From the NCBI RefSeq assembly GCF_038066635.1, contig NZ_JBBUTI010000005.1, forward strand, positions 248,001 to 312,000: a DNA stretch of 64,000 bases. Direction: 5' to 3'. The position numbers were made by a program, and so were the translations under genes. This document shows, piece after piece, positions 50,001 through 60,438 of this stretch; within the stretch, counting starts at the first letter, position 1, and every line of letters begins with the position of its first letter. The notes beneath the pieces were generated by a model. The model ran no database searches. It had not been told where the DNA came from and worked only from the letters and a program-made list of their open reading frames with translations. This stretch comes from Ideonella margarita. GTDB lineage: Bacteria > Pseudomonadota > Gammaproteobacteria > Burkholderiales > Burkholderiaceae_C.

Positions 50001-50532
50001 GGGCGACTGGTTCAACCGCCTTGACTGGACGTACGGCTCGAACAACTTCGGTGTGGGCCTGCCGCCGCAAGGCGACAACGGCAGCAGCTGGAGCGTGATG
50101 GGGCCGCTGCTGGCCAACGCGGCGATCCAGCCGGGCGCCGAGCAGATCAGCTGGACCCGCGATGCCTTCCGCGACCTGCTGAAGATCCGCGCCAGCACCA
50201 CCCTGCTGCGCCTGCGCACGGCCGATGACATCAAGGCCCGCCTGCGCTTCCACAACACGGGCTCGCAGCAAGAGCCGACGGTGCTGATCGGCCAGGTGAG
50301 TGGCGCGGGTTATGCCGGCGCCAACTTCAGCCAGCTGGTGTACGTGGTGAACGTGGACAAGCAGCCCAAGCAGCTGGCTGTGGACGCCCTGCGCGGCCAG
50401 GCTCTGCAGCTGCACCCGGTGCACCGCGCACTGAAGGCCGCTGACCAGCGCGCCGCCAGCGCCACCTACGACAGCAGCACCGGCACCTTCAATGTGCCGG
50501 CCCGCACGGCGGTGGTGTTCGTGGCCCGCTGA
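47002..50532 (+). CDS. pulA: Pullulanase-type alpha-1,6-glucosidase lipoprotein
   Basis: This 1176-residue protein has a signal peptide with lipobox Val-Ala-Ala-Cys, so it is probably an anchored or surface lipoprotein. Two tandem CBM41-type (PUD) starch-binding domains occupy about residues 70-160 and 170-300 (each with His-Tyr-x-Arg and a Trp-x-x-His-x-Trp pattern). A CBM48-like domain and a GH13 catalytic domain follow. Catalytic landmarks are Met-Asp-Val-Val-Tyr-Asn-His-Thr, Phe-Arg-Phe-Asp-Ile-Met-Gly-His (nucleophile Asp), Gly-Glu-Gly-Trp-Asn-Phe-Gly (acid/base Glu) and Val-Glu-Asn-His-Asp-Asn. The YNWGYDP motif confirms a debranching enzyme. It cleaves alpha-1,6 branches of pullulan and starch. 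Confidence 0.93.
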   Translation: MMGRWSSWWRRARSLAGAAATAVLVAACGGAAESSGTDATLSVANSSDTQTVLNAVPAERRRAQSAAASTTLRIHYRRDNGDTAGWQIHTWGAGQDPGWNQGWNPTGSDSFGAIYDIPLNAETGTVGFLHHKGDEKDNGGGDQSYTLAAGANEIWRLQGDSTNYARNPLEAQAPDVNTVRVHYVRFGNDHADWGLHLWDGSGLDTARLSGLNIGQWNAPVALSAMPNYALNGGEAQFDLPVLNPRADSTRRSAEFIIHGMPPKENDKDGRPDNIRIDFGSLAISGQVGHVWLVQGDAQVYYALPDLRKVSTTDARAVWLTKRLVQWPAVAQQGTVRLYWSATGQIQVAKDAPVTGADGFITLDPASSGSVPADAATRFKWVGAGAVYNVRDADVARLNRLHTHQLVLVQENADGQAQNATTAQVAGALDDLYGAATNVPDLGVTVRNGATTFKLWAPTARSVALFLYADGQGPATGAIDMALDPVTGVWSLTRPGDLSGQYYRFAVRNFVRGVGVVRHLVTDPYSLSLSLNSQRSYVANLDDASLKPAGWDASTPPATVAASPDMSIYELHVRDFSASDTTVREGWRGKYMAFTAEHSNGMQHLRALAKAGLTDVHLLPVFDLASTPEKGCVTPTPSGAPDSASQQATVGASANDDCYNWGYDPWHFTAPDGNFSTKAGDGARRIVEFRAMVMALNAAGLRVGMDVVYNHTSASGLNDRSVLDRVVPGYYHRLNAVGGIEQSTCCENTATENAMMGKLMIDSVSTWARDYHISSFRFDIMGHQPRPVMEALKARVKVAAGRDVQLIGEGWNFGEVANGARFVQADMLSLNGSGIGTFNPFIRDAVRGGSGFDSGNSLVANQGFINGLWYDPNPLGQGRGKNELMWLGDQLKASLAGSIRSFVVTTHWDATLPLEQINVGGLPAGYVTDPSEVVNYVENHDNLTLFDNNVFKLPTSTSAEDRARVQILGAALNTLSQGIPYFHAGVDTLRSKSLDRNSYNSGDWFNRLDWTYGSNNFGVGLPPQGDNGSSWSVMGPLLANAAIQPGAEQISWTRDAFRDLLKIRASTTLLRLRTADDIKARLRFHNTGSQQEPTVLIGQVSGAGYAGANFSQLVYVVNVDKQPKQLAVDALRGQALQLHPVHRALKAADQRAASATYDSSTGTFNVPARTAVVFVAR

Positions 50533-50596
50533 GGCCCGCGACACGGTTGATACGGGTTTCTCCCGAGCCCGGCGGGTATCATTCCGCCGGTTGGAC

Positions 50597-50623
50597 ACGC
50601 GGCCCACGGGCCGCGTTTTTTTT
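50597..50623 (+). terminator. Rho-independent terminator after pulA
   Basis: ACGCGGCC and GGCCGCGT form an eight-base perfect stem with a four-base loop (50597-50616), followed by a run of eight T (50616-50623). It lies 64 bases after the pulA stop and 37 bases before yjdM, so it separates the two genes. Confidence 0.88.
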
Positions 50624-50659
50624 GCTCGAAGCAAACCCACCTGCTCCCCCGAATCGCCC

Positions 50660-50998
50660 ATGTCTGTTGCGCCCGCCTGCCCCCAATGCACCCTTGAAAA
50701 CACCTACCCGGACGGCGACCAGTTCGTCTGCGCCGACTGCGGGTTCGAGTGGCCCCAGACGGAAAGCGCGCCTCAGGAAGAGGCCGATGCGGTGATCAAG
50801 GATGCCAACGGCCAGGTGCTGCAAGACGGTGATGCCGTGGTGCTGATCAAGGACCTCAAGGTCAAGGGCTCGTCCACCGTGCTCAAGCAAGGCACCAAGG
50901 TGAAGAGCATTCGCCTGGTGGGCGGTGACCATGAGGTGGACTGCAAGATGGACGCCGGCAACTTCATGTTGAAGGCGGCTTTCCTGAAGAAGGTCTGA
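50660..50998 (+). CDS. yjdM: YjdM (PhnA)-family zinc-ribbon protein
   Basis: The ATG at 50660 gives 112 residues. An N-terminal zinc ribbon has Cys-Pro-x-Cys (residues 7-10) and Cys-Ala-Asp-Cys (24-27). An SH3-like domain follows with the family signature Lys-Asp-Ala-Asn-Gly-x-x-Leu-x-Asp-Gly-Asp, Val-Leu-Ile-Lys-Asp-Leu-Lys-Val-Lys-Gly-Ser, and a Cys-Lys-Met-Asp near the end. YjdM/PhnA was historically linked to phosphonate use, but its own role is not established. The AEC transporter gene starts seven bases after its stop, so the two are likely cotranscribed. Confidence 0.88.
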   Translation: MSVAPACPQCTLENTYPDGDQFVCADCGFEWPQTESAPQEEADAVIKDANGQVLQDGDAVVLIKDLKVKGSSTVLKQGTKVKSIRLVGGDHEVDCKMDAGNFMLKAAFLKKV

Positions 50999-51005
50999 GC
51001 CCGCC

Positions 51006-51956
51006 ATGGAACAGATCCTGGCGCTGACGCTGCCCGTCTATCTCTTGCTCGGTGTGGGCTGGCTCGCCGTTCGCGGCGGCCTGTTCAACGCCGCCGACAT
51101 GCGGGTGATGGGCAAGTTCGTCGTGAACTTCTCGCTGCCGGCGCTGCTGTTCCATGCGCTGGCCAGCCGCTCGATCAGCGAGATGCTGAACCTGCGGTTT
51201 CTGGCTGCGTTCACGCTGGGCTCCCTCGCGGCCATGGCCTTGAGCGGCCTGTGGGCCTGGCGCGGCCGCAAGCGCCTGCCGGTGCTGGCCGTGCTGCAAG
51301 GCTGGGGCAGCGCGCATTCGAACACCGGCTTTTTCGGCTTCGCGATTGCGGCACCGCTGATCGGCCCGCCCGCGGCCGTGGCCTTCGCCCTGGCGCTGAT
51401 GGTGGAGAACATGGTGATGCTGCCACTCGGCCTGGCGCTGTCAGACGCCGCGCACTCCCGCGAGGGCGGCAGCCAGTCCTTCAACCGCGCCTTCCGCAAT
51501 GCCGTGTTCGGGCTGCGCCGCAACCCGATGGTGCTGGCGATTTTTGCCGGTGCCTTCTGTGCGGTCTTCGGCCTGCACTTGCCGGCCTCGCTCACCAAGG
51601 CGATTGAGCTGGTGGCCACCACCGCCAGCCCCACCGCGCTGGTGGTGATCGGCGGCACGCTGGCGGGTTTCAGCCTCAGCGGCATGTGGGGCGACATCAG
51701 CAATGTGGCCGCAGCCAAGCTGCTGCTGCATCCGCTGATGGTGGGCCTGGCGATGTGGGCCCTCGGGCCGCTGGACGTGGCGCTGGTGAGCGCGGCCATC
51801 GTGTTTGCCGCCTCGCCGATGATGAGCATCTACCCCGTCATCGCCCAGAAATATGGCCACGAAGGGCTGGCCGCCGCCACCCTGGTGGTGACGACGCTAA
51901 CCTCGTTCGTGACCATGAACGCCGTGCTTTGGCTGCTGCCGCACGTGGTGGGATGA
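51006..51956 (+). CDS. AEC (auxin efflux carrier)-family transporter
   Basis: This 316-residue protein has about ten hydrophobic segments in two repeats, as in the AEC/BASS-like fold. Marker segments include Val-Asn-Phe-Ser-Leu-Pro-Ala-Leu-Leu-Phe in the first half, Asn-Thr-Gly-Phe-Phe-Gly (the crossover region), and Ala-Ser-Pro-Met-Met-Ser-Ile-Tyr-Pro near the end. Bacterial members (MdcF-like) carry malonate or other dicarboxylates or unknown anions. The substrate is not predictable. It is cotranscribed with yjdM and converges with the helicase gene. Confidence 0.88.
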   Translation: MEQILALTLPVYLLLGVGWLAVRGGLFNAADMRVMGKFVVNFSLPALLFHALASRSISEMLNLRFLAAFTLGSLAAMALSGLWAWRGRKRLPVLAVLQGWGSAHSNTGFFGFAIAAPLIGPPAAVAFALALMVENMVMLPLGLALSDAAHSREGGSQSFNRAFRNAVFGLRRNPMVLAIFAGAFCAVFGLHLPASLTKAIELVATTASPTALVVIGGTLAGFSLSGMWGDISNVAAAKLLLHPLMVGLAMWALGPLDVALVSAAIVFAASPMMSIYPVIAQKYGHEGLAAATLVVTTLTSFVTMNAVLWLLPHVVG

Positions 51957-51986
51957 GGCCCGGCCACGGTGCGGCTTGCGGGCCGC

Positions 51987-54299
<2,313 letters not shown>

Positions 54300-54351
54300 G
54301 GAGGCAATAAAGAGGCGAACCCGCGATTGTCGCTGGTTCGCCGCGTCTTGC

Positions 54352-56430
54352 CTAACGTTGCCCGCGAACCTCGGCGGCCAGGGCTGGCGCGCCGAACACC
54401 GTTTCGAGCGAGCGGACGATCGCCATCGCGTCCACCGAGACGGCCCGGTCAGCCTCTTCGCGGTAGATGTAGCGGCCAGCCAGTGACTCGATGTTGCCGT
54501 CGAAGATCAGCCCGACCAGCTCACCCTGGGCGTTCACCAGCGGCGAGCCGGAGTTGCCGCCGATGATGTCATTGGTGCTGACGTGGTTCAGCGGCCAGCG
54601 GGCATCGACCTTGTCGCGCGCAGCCACCAGCGGGGGCGACAGCGTGAACGGCATGGCGTTGTCGAACGCATCCGCGCGGGCGTACAAGCCGCCGAAGGTC
54701 GTCTTCCACGGGTTCGTCGCGCCCTCGGTGCGGTAGCCCGCCACCTTGCCGTAGCTCAGGCGCAGCGTGCCGGTGGCATCTGGCGGCACCGAGGTGCCCA
54801 GCACCTGGAAGCGGATGGCCGCGATCTGCTCAGCCGCGCGTTGCAGCGGCGCGCCGATGTTCACGCGCTGGTACTGGCTCAGCTCTCGCAGCATCGGCGA
54901 CACGGTGAGGGCCAGCACGATCATCGGGTCGGTGGAGGCCTGGATGGCCGCCAGCTTGCCGGTGATCAGCGCCTCGCGCACCGCAGGGTCGGCCAGCTTC
55001 GTGCCGCGCACCAGGCGCTCGGCTGCCGCACGGGGGGTGTCGGTGCCCAGCAAAGCCTTGACGAACGGATGGCCTGCGCCGAGGTTCGATTGCGCCTGGG
55101 TGAATTGCAGCGTCATCTGCTCGATCACCAGTTCCGGGTAGACCGGGAAGCGCGAACGCAGGCGGCGCTCGATCTGCGGCAGTGCGGCATCACCAAAGCC
55201 TGGCAGGCGGTCGGCCAGCGGGCGCTCGCGCTCCTGCGCCAGCTCCACCAAGCCACCGGCGCTGCCCAGCAGGCCGCCCCAGCCGAGGTTCATGTAGGCG
55301 AGTTCGGCCTGGCGCTGGCGGCGGCTCTCCACCGCCTTCTCGGCCAGCTTCCACGGGTCTTCGCCGCCGGTGCCCAGGCGGGCCCAGGCCTGGCGCAGTG
55401 CCTGCTCGTCTGCCACCTTGCGGGCCAGCACATCCGGCGTCTTCAGCGCCAGGTATTCGCCCGTCATCGCCTTGAGCCAGTTTTCGGTGCTGGCCAAGGG
55501 GCCTTGCGCCTGGCGGAAGGCCTCGGCAGAGCGCTGGCCGTAGGTCTTCAGCAGCGTCTGGCCGGCGCGGGCGATGGCCAGGCGCTGGGGCACGGTCACA
55601 TCACGTTCGTACTGCAATTCGACGGCCGGGCGAAGGCGGTCAGTGCTGCCGGGGTGGCCGGTCACGAACACCGGGTCGCCTTCCTTCAGCGGCTTGCTGG
55701 CCAGCTTGAGCACGCCAGTCGATGCGGCGGGCTTGCCGTTTTCGTAGACGCGCGCAAACGCGTAGTCGAACGCAAAGCGCGGGAAGGTGAAGTTGTCGTC
55801 GTCGCCACCGAAGTTGGCGGCCTGCTCGGGCGGCGCGAACACCAGGCGCACGTCATCCCATTCCTTGTAGCGGTACAGGTGCACCACCGCACCGCCGTAG
55901 AGCGCCACGGTCTGGCAACGCAGGCCGGTGTCGCGCTCACACGCTGATTCCAGCGCGGCGCTGGCCGCGGTGCGGGCCGCAGCGCGGGCGGCGTCATCAG
56001 CAGCGTCCTTCGCGGCGGCCGTGATCTTGGCCGTGACGTCTTCCGACGACATCAGCACCTTGAGCACGGTGCCGGGGCAGCGCAGCTCCTCTGCATGGGT
56101 GCGGGCGTAGAAGCCCTGGCCGTCGAGGTCACGTTCGGCCGTTGACAGGCGCTCGATGCAGCCGCGCGCCACATGGTGGTTCGTCAACACCAGGCCGTTG
56201 GGCGACACGAACGAGCCCGAGCCACCACCAAAGTGCACCGAGGCACGCTGCAGGTGCGCCATCCACTCCGGCGTCAGCGTCAGGCCGTAGCGCTGACGCA
56301 CCTGGGCGATCGGGGGGTTGTCAAAGGTCCACATGCCCTCGTCGGCACGGGTGGAAGAGCTCAGGGCGCACAGGCCCGCCATCAAGAGCAAAGCCGCACG
56401 GGTGGTGGCTTTCGGGTTCAACCGAGTCAT
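54352..56430 (-). CDS. S46-family dipeptidyl peptidase (DPP7-like)
   Basis: The ATG at 56430 gives 692 residues, preceded by GGAG and followed by a clean signal peptide ending near Ala-Asp-Glu-Gly-Met-Trp, the usual mature N-terminus of the family. The chymotrypsin-like catalytic residues are visible as Thr-Asn-His-His (His near 85) and Gly-Gly-Asn-Ser-Gly-Ser-Pro (Ser in the C-terminal lobe). The substrate-determining position after the Ser (Ile-Phe-Asp-Gly-Asn) has Gly, as in DPP7, which prefers hydrophobic P1; the acid-specific DPP11 has Arg. It would release dipeptides from peptides in the periplasm. Confidence 0.92.
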   Translation of the reverse strand: MTRLNPKATTRAALLLMAGLCALSSSTRADEGMWTFDNPPIAQVRQRYGLTLTPEWMAHLQRASVHFGGGSGSFVSPNGLVLTNHHVARGCIERLSTAERDLDGQGFYARTHAEELRCPGTVLKVLMSSEDVTAKITAAAKDAADDAARAAARTAASAALESACERDTGLRCQTVALYGGAVVHLYRYKEWDDVRLVFAPPEQAANFGGDDDNFTFPRFAFDYAFARVYENGKPAASTGVLKLASKPLKEGDPVFVTGHPGSTDRLRPAVELQYERDVTVPQRLAIARAGQTLLKTYGQRSAEAFRQAQGPLASTENWLKAMTGEYLALKTPDVLARKVADEQALRQAWARLGTGGEDPWKLAEKAVESRRQRQAELAYMNLGWGGLLGSAGGLVELAQERERPLADRLPGFGDAALPQIERRLRSRFPVYPELVIEQMTLQFTQAQSNLGAGHPFVKALLGTDTPRAAAERLVRGTKLADPAVREALITGKLAAIQASTDPMIVLALTVSPMLRELSQYQRVNIGAPLQRAAEQIAAIRFQVLGTSVPPDATGTLRLSYGKVAGYRTEGATNPWKTTFGGLYARADAFDNAMPFTLSPPLVAARDKVDARWPLNHVSTNDIIGGNSGSPLVNAQGELVGLIFDGNIESLAGRYIYREEADRAVSVDAMAIVRSLETVFGAPALAAEVRGQR

Positions 56431-56601
56431 CAGAAGGGGTCTCCGGTAAGAGCGCAAAGAGGGCCGAGACGCACAAGCCGTGCCGGGTAGGCCGAGGTTT
56501 GTGACAGGCCAGTGTCGGTCAAAACCGGCCGTTGTCGTGAGATCTGCAGGTATTCTTGAATGCAGCGTTCTACCCAACCCACATTCACGCAGAGGACACC
56601 C

Positions 56602-57594
56602 ATGAACCGCCACAGCGCCGAACGTCGTCACCTCCTCACCACCGTGCTGGCAGCCGCCGCCCTGGCCACCTGCAGCCTGGCGCATGCCCAGGTGCCGGCG
56701 GGCAAGACGGTGAGGGTGCTGGTGGGCTTTCCCGCCGGTGGTGGCACTGATGCCATCGCCCGCATCCTGGCCGAGCAGTTGAAGGACGAGCTGGGCGTGC
56801 CGGTGATCGTCGAGAACAAGCCCGGCGCCGGTGGCCAGCTGGCCGCCCAGACCCTGAAGACGGCTGCGCCTGACGGCACCACCGTGTTCCTCAGCCACGA
56901 CCACACCATCTCCATCCTGCCGCAGGTGGTGAAGACGCCGGGCTTTGAGCCGAGCAAGGACTTCACCCCGGTCGCCGGCTTCGCCACCTTCGTCAATGGC
57001 CTGGCCGTATCGGGCGGCACCCCGGCCAAGAGCGTGAATGAGTATGTGGGCTGGGTGCGTGGCACGGGCGGCGGCAAGGGCGCCGTGGGCGTGCCCGCGC
57101 CGGCCTCGGTGCCCGAGTTCCTGGTGAAGGTCATCGGCGACAAGTACAAGCTCGACCTGGTGGCGGCGCCCTACCGCGGCAGCGCACCGATGATGGCCGA
57201 CATGCTGGGCAACCAGATCGCCGCCGGCGTGGGCTCGGTGCCTGACTTCATCGAGAACCACAAGAACGGCAAGATCCGCATGGTGGCTGTGCTGGGTGAG
57301 AAGCGCCAGGCCGTGCTGCCGGACGTACCTACGTTCCACGAGCTCGGCCTGACCGGCTTCGAGGACGTGCCCTACTACGGCGTGTTCGCACCGGCCGGCA
57401 CGCCGCGCGCCACCATCGATCAGCTCTCGGCCGCACTGGCCAAAGCCATCGCCAAGCCCGCCGTGGCCGAGCGCCTGACGGCCATGGGCCTGAGCGTCGG
57501 CCACATGTCACCCGAACAGCTGGGCCAGCGCGAACGCGCCTACACCGCCACCTGGGCACGCATCATCAAGGCGAGCGGGTTTCAGCCGCAGTGA
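56602..57594 (+). CDS. Bug/TctC-family periplasmic solute-binding protein
   Basis: The ATG at 56602 (ribosome site AGAGGA) gives 330 residues. A signal peptide with a twin-Arg-like Arg-Arg-His-Leu-Leu ends near Ala-His-Ala. The mature protein has the tripartite tricarboxylate transporter binding-protein landmarks Val-Gly-Phe-Pro-Ala-Gly-Gly-Gly-Thr-Asp, Val-Glu-Asn-Lys-Pro-Gly-Ala-Gly-Gly-Gln, Ala-Pro-Asp-Gly and Pro-Asp-Val-Pro-Thr. The ligand is typically a carboxylate and cannot be identified here. No TctA/TctB membrane genes are adjacent; it is an orphan Bug protein, as is very common in burkholderia-type genomes. Confidence 0.93.
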   Translation: MNRHSAERRHLLTTVLAAAALATCSLAHAQVPAGKTVRVLVGFPAGGGTDAIARILAEQLKDELGVPVIVENKPGAGGQLAAQTLKTAAPDGTTVFLSHDHTISILPQVVKTPGFEPSKDFTPVAGFATFVNGLAVSGGTPAKSVNEYVGWVRGTGGGKGAVGVPAPASVPEFLVKVIGDKYKLDLVAAPYRGSAPMMADMLGNQIAAGVGSVPDFIENHKNGKIRMVAVLGEKRQAVLPDVPTFHELGLTGFEDVPYYGVFAPAGTPRATIDQLSAALAKAIAKPAVAERLTAMGLSVGHMSPEQLGQRERAYTATWARIIKASGFQPQ

Positions 57595-57742
57595 CTGACA
57601 TGAACACCCGCGCTCAGGGTTCTTCCCAGCCCGGGTAAGTCACAGGCCCGCCCGGGTTCCTGCAGCCATGAAGCTGGCTCGCAGGGTCAACCCGGCAACA
57701 CGACCCCGCTGATAGCCTCGCCCGGCTGTTTGTGGAGTCGTG

Positions 57743-59134
57743 ATGCCCGCCCCTTTTTCCTTCCTGCCCCGTGCGCCCATGCTGGCCGCAGACCACGCCT
57801 GGCTGCGCATGGAGCGCCCGGACAACCGGGTGATCATCCATCTCGCGCTGGTGGTGGACGGCCCGTTGCAGCTCAGCACCGTGCTGGCCTGCCTGGCGCA
57901 GCGGCTGCTGATCTACCCCGCCTTCACCCACAAGGTGGTGCGCCGCGGCTGGCGCGCCCAATGGCAGGCTGATCCGCAGTTCCGGCTGGAGCACCATGTG
58001 CGCCAATGCGTGGTGCCCGGCGGGCTGCAGCGCAGCGCCCTGAAAGCCTGGATGGCCTCGCAGGCGCATGAAGCGCTGCCGGCCGACCGACCACTCTGGG
58101 ACGCCACGCTGGTGCACAACGTGGACGGCCGGCACAGCGCCTTGGTGATGCGGGTGCACCACGCCCTGGCCGATGGGGTGTCGCTGATGCACCTGATGCG
58201 CGAGCTGACCGATGTGGCGCCCGGCACGCCGCGGCTCTCACCGGCGCGCACAGCGCAACGCAGCCCCTTGAGCCCGGCCACGCTGCGACACCAGCCGTGG
58301 CGGGTGCTGGCGGACGCCTGGCGCCTGGCCACCCTGCCTGCCGACCGCCCCACCCTGCTCAAGGGTCAGCCCGGCATTCACAAGTCGGTGGCCTGGTCAG
58401 AGTCGCTACCACTCGCCCAGGTGCATGCGCTGGCCAAGACCCAGGGCACCACGGTGAACGACGTGATGCTGGCGCTGATCGCCGATGTGCTGCGCCAGGA
58501 CCTGCGACTGCGCACCAAGCCACGCCCCTCGGCGCCGATCCGCACCGTGGTGCCGATGAACCTGCGCCGCCACGGCGAGGAAGACCAGCTGGGCAACCGT
58601 TTCGGGCTGGTGGGTTGTGACCTGCCGCTGCATCTGTCGGACCCGCTGGACCGCTTGCGCGCCATCCACCGCGACATGCAGCAACTCAAGCATTCATGGC
58701 AGGGGCAATTGGCGCTGGCCTTGGTGCAGGTGGCGGGCTGCCTGCCGCAGCGGCTGCAGGATGCGCTGCTGGGGCTGTGGTCGCGCCGCTGCACGGTCAT
58801 CGTCACCAACGTGATCGGCCCGGCGGAGCCCCGCACCTTTGCAGGCGCGCCACTCGACGACCTGATGCTGCTGGTACCGCAGGGCATGACGGTGGGCGTG
58901 GGTGTGTCCATCGTGTCTTATGCCGGCCAGTTGCGGGTGGGCTTTCTGGTGGACACCAAGCTCATGCCCGATTGCAGTGGCGCTGCCGCCGGCATCAAGC
59001 CGGCGTTCGACCGCCTGCGCTACGCGGTTCGGCGCGCGCCGACCGACCTGCGCGTCTGGCGCCAGTCGCGCCTGAAGGAAGCCAGCGAACGGCAGTTGAA
59101 AAAGGCCGGTCACAAAGAGCAGCGCCGGGCCTGA
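57743..59134 (+). CDS. WS/DGAT-family wax ester synthase / diacylglycerol acyltransferase
   Basis: The ATG at 57743, five bases after GGAG, gives 463 residues; a GTG at 57740 directly precedes it. The acyltransferase motif His-His-Ala-Leu-Ala-Asp-Gly (residues 139-145) matches HHxxxDG. Further family blocks are Thr-Val-Asn-Asp-Val-Met-Leu-Ala, Val-Pro-Met-Asn-Leu-Arg, Gly-Asn-Arg-Phe-Gly and Asn-Val-Ile-Gly-Pro-Ala-Glu-Pro. The enzyme joins acyl-CoA to a fatty alcohol or diacylglycerol to make storage lipids at the inner membrane. It has no signal peptide and a basic C-terminal tail. There is no lipid-metabolism neighbour. Confidence 0.9.
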   Translation: MPAPFSFLPRAPMLAADHAWLRMERPDNRVIIHLALVVDGPLQLSTVLACLAQRLLIYPAFTHKVVRRGWRAQWQADPQFRLEHHVRQCVVPGGLQRSALKAWMASQAHEALPADRPLWDATLVHNVDGRHSALVMRVHHALADGVSLMHLMRELTDVAPGTPRLSPARTAQRSPLSPATLRHQPWRVLADAWRLATLPADRPTLLKGQPGIHKSVAWSESLPLAQVHALAKTQGTTVNDVMLALIADVLRQDLRLRTKPRPSAPIRTVVPMNLRRHGEEDQLGNRFGLVGCDLPLHLSDPLDRLRAIHRDMQQLKHSWQGQLALALVQVAGCLPQRLQDALLGLWSRRCTVIVTNVIGPAEPRTFAGAPLDDLMLLVPQGMTVGVGVSIVSYAGQLRVGFLVDTKLMPDCSGAAAGIKPAFDRLRYAVRRAPTDLRVWRQSRLKEASERQLKKAGHKEQRRA

Positions 59135-59153
59135 GGCCCGCGCTGAAAGGCAA

Positions 59154-59181
59154 AAGGCCCGACGCCAGTGCGCCGGGCCTT
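59154..59181 (-). terminator. Inverted repeat between convergent acyltransferase and porin genes
   Basis: AAGGCCCG (59154-59161) and CGGGCCTT (59174-59181) form a perfect eight-base stem with a 12-base loop. On the minus strand a TTTTG follows, so it may terminate the porin transcript; on the plus strand there is no T-run. A bidirectional, weak terminator is likely. Confidence 0.55.
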
Positions 59182-59211
59182 GAGCCACAACTTGCTATTC
59201 AGGAGAGCCGG

Positions 59212-60297
59212 TCAGAAGCGGTGACGCACGCCCGCTTCCAGCGCCTTGGAGGTGCCGCCAGCGGCCATGCCGGCAGGCCCGTCGGTGACCACGACCTTGG
59301 CCGCGCCGTCATTGCTGATGCGGGCCAGCGTGCCGTACAGCGCGGTGCGCTTCGACAGGTTGTAGACATAGCCCAGGCCCAGCTGCGTGCTGTCGTTGGC
59401 ATCGATCACGGTGCTGCCGACACGGCCGCTGAAATTGCTGCGCACCCAGGAGGCCTTCACCTCATGCGCGCCGAAGCTGCTGCTGGCGCTGGCCATCAAC
59501 AAGGCCTGCTTGCTGTCAGCCAGCTTGAAGGTGCGCCAGGCCAGGCCCAGCTTCACCGGTGCCAGCTGCAACTGCGCGCCCAGCACGCCGTCCTTGAAGC
59601 TGCCGGTGGTCGTCAGCGAGTTCCTGGTTTCGGTCTGTGCTGCCGCAATGCTCACATCGCCGAAGCTGTAACCCAGTCGAGCACCCACCACGCGGCCGCG
59701 ACCTGCGGTGGCATCACGGCCTTCGCCAGCCGCCAGCATCACGCCGCCTTCCAGGCCACCCAGGCCGCTCGGCAACAGCCACTGCACGGTGTTGTCGGCG
59801 CGCACGGTGGTGTTGGCCGCACTGCCGTAGGCCGACTTGATCGGGCCGGTGGGCGTGGCGGAAATCAGGTTGGCGGAACGGGCGGCGCCTACATAACTGA
59901 AGGGATCAAGCCGCGTCCACACGGAATAGCTGGGCACGTAATCGCGGCCGAGGCGGGCCTCACCGAGGCGATCGTCCATCAGGCTCACGGTGGCCCGGCG
60001 GTCCCAGAACTTGTCGGCCGTGGCAACGGCGCCGGTATCCACCATCAGGCCATGTTCCAGCGTGGCACCGGCTTTCAGGCCACCACCCAGGTCTTCCAGC
60101 ACCGACACGTTCAGGCGGCTGGTCGAGTTCGAGCCACTGACCACGGCGTTGGCCGAGCCCACACCGTCATTGCTGACGCGGCGCACGGCCACGTCGAGGA
60201 TGCCCGAGATCGTGACCGAGCTCTGGGCGGCGGCTGGCACTGCCAGGGCACTGCCGAACACCAGGGCGCAGGCCCCGGAAATTGACGCCATCTTCAT
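59212..60297 (-). CDS. Gram-negative trimeric porin, Burkholderia type
   Basis: This 361-residue protein has a signal peptide ending Pro-Ala-Ala-Ala-Gln-Ser. The mature N-terminus then reads Ser-Val-Thr-Ile-Ser-Gly-Ile-Leu-Asp-Val, the first strand of the Porin_4 family, followed by Phe-Trp-Asp-Arg-Arg-Ala-Thr-Val-Ser-Leu and Leu-Gly-Arg-Asp-Tyr. It ends in Arg-His-Arg-Phe, the terminal Phe recognised by the Bam machinery. Porins of this group form 16-strand trimers that pass small anions. It is cotranscribable with, or downstream of, the LysR gene (141 bases gap). Confidence 0.92.
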   Translation of the reverse strand: MKMASISGACALVFGSALAVPAAAQSSVTISGILDVAVRRVSNDGVGSANAVVSGSNSTSRLNVSVLEDLGGGLKAGATLEHGLMVDTGAVATADKFWDRRATVSLMDDRLGEARLGRDYVPSYSVWTRLDPFSYVGAARSANLISATPTGPIKSAYGSAANTTVRADNTVQWLLPSGLGGLEGGVMLAAGEGRDATAGRGRVVGARLGYSFGDVSIAAAQTETRNSLTTTGSFKDGVLGAQLQLAPVKLGLAWRTFKLADSKQALLMASASSSFGAHEVKASWVRSNFSGRVGSTVIDANDSTQLGLGYVYNLSKRTALYGTLARISNDGAAKVVVTDGPAGMAAGGTSKALEAGVRHRF

Positions 60298-60438
60298 TGT
60301 TTGTCTCCATGCATCGCGTGGTGTTCACCCCCGCCACAAAGCGTGACGGCGGCGCACCAACTGCAACGGCATGGTGTCGATTCAAGGCCTGAAAGGGAAT
60401 TGCGCTTTCGGAAATGATTAATGCACAAGGCGGATCAA

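Noticed and set aside
47125..50703. 1192-codon open frame antisense to the pullulanase gene
   Set aside because: The product is rich in His, Gln, Arg and Ala with no domain, as expected for the complement of a high-GC gene. The pullulanase frame has clear motifs.
56431..57504. N-terminal extension of the S46 peptidase to about 1050 residues
   Set aside because: The extra region is the antisense of the Bug gene. The ATG at 56430 with its ribosome-binding site and signal peptide is the proper start.
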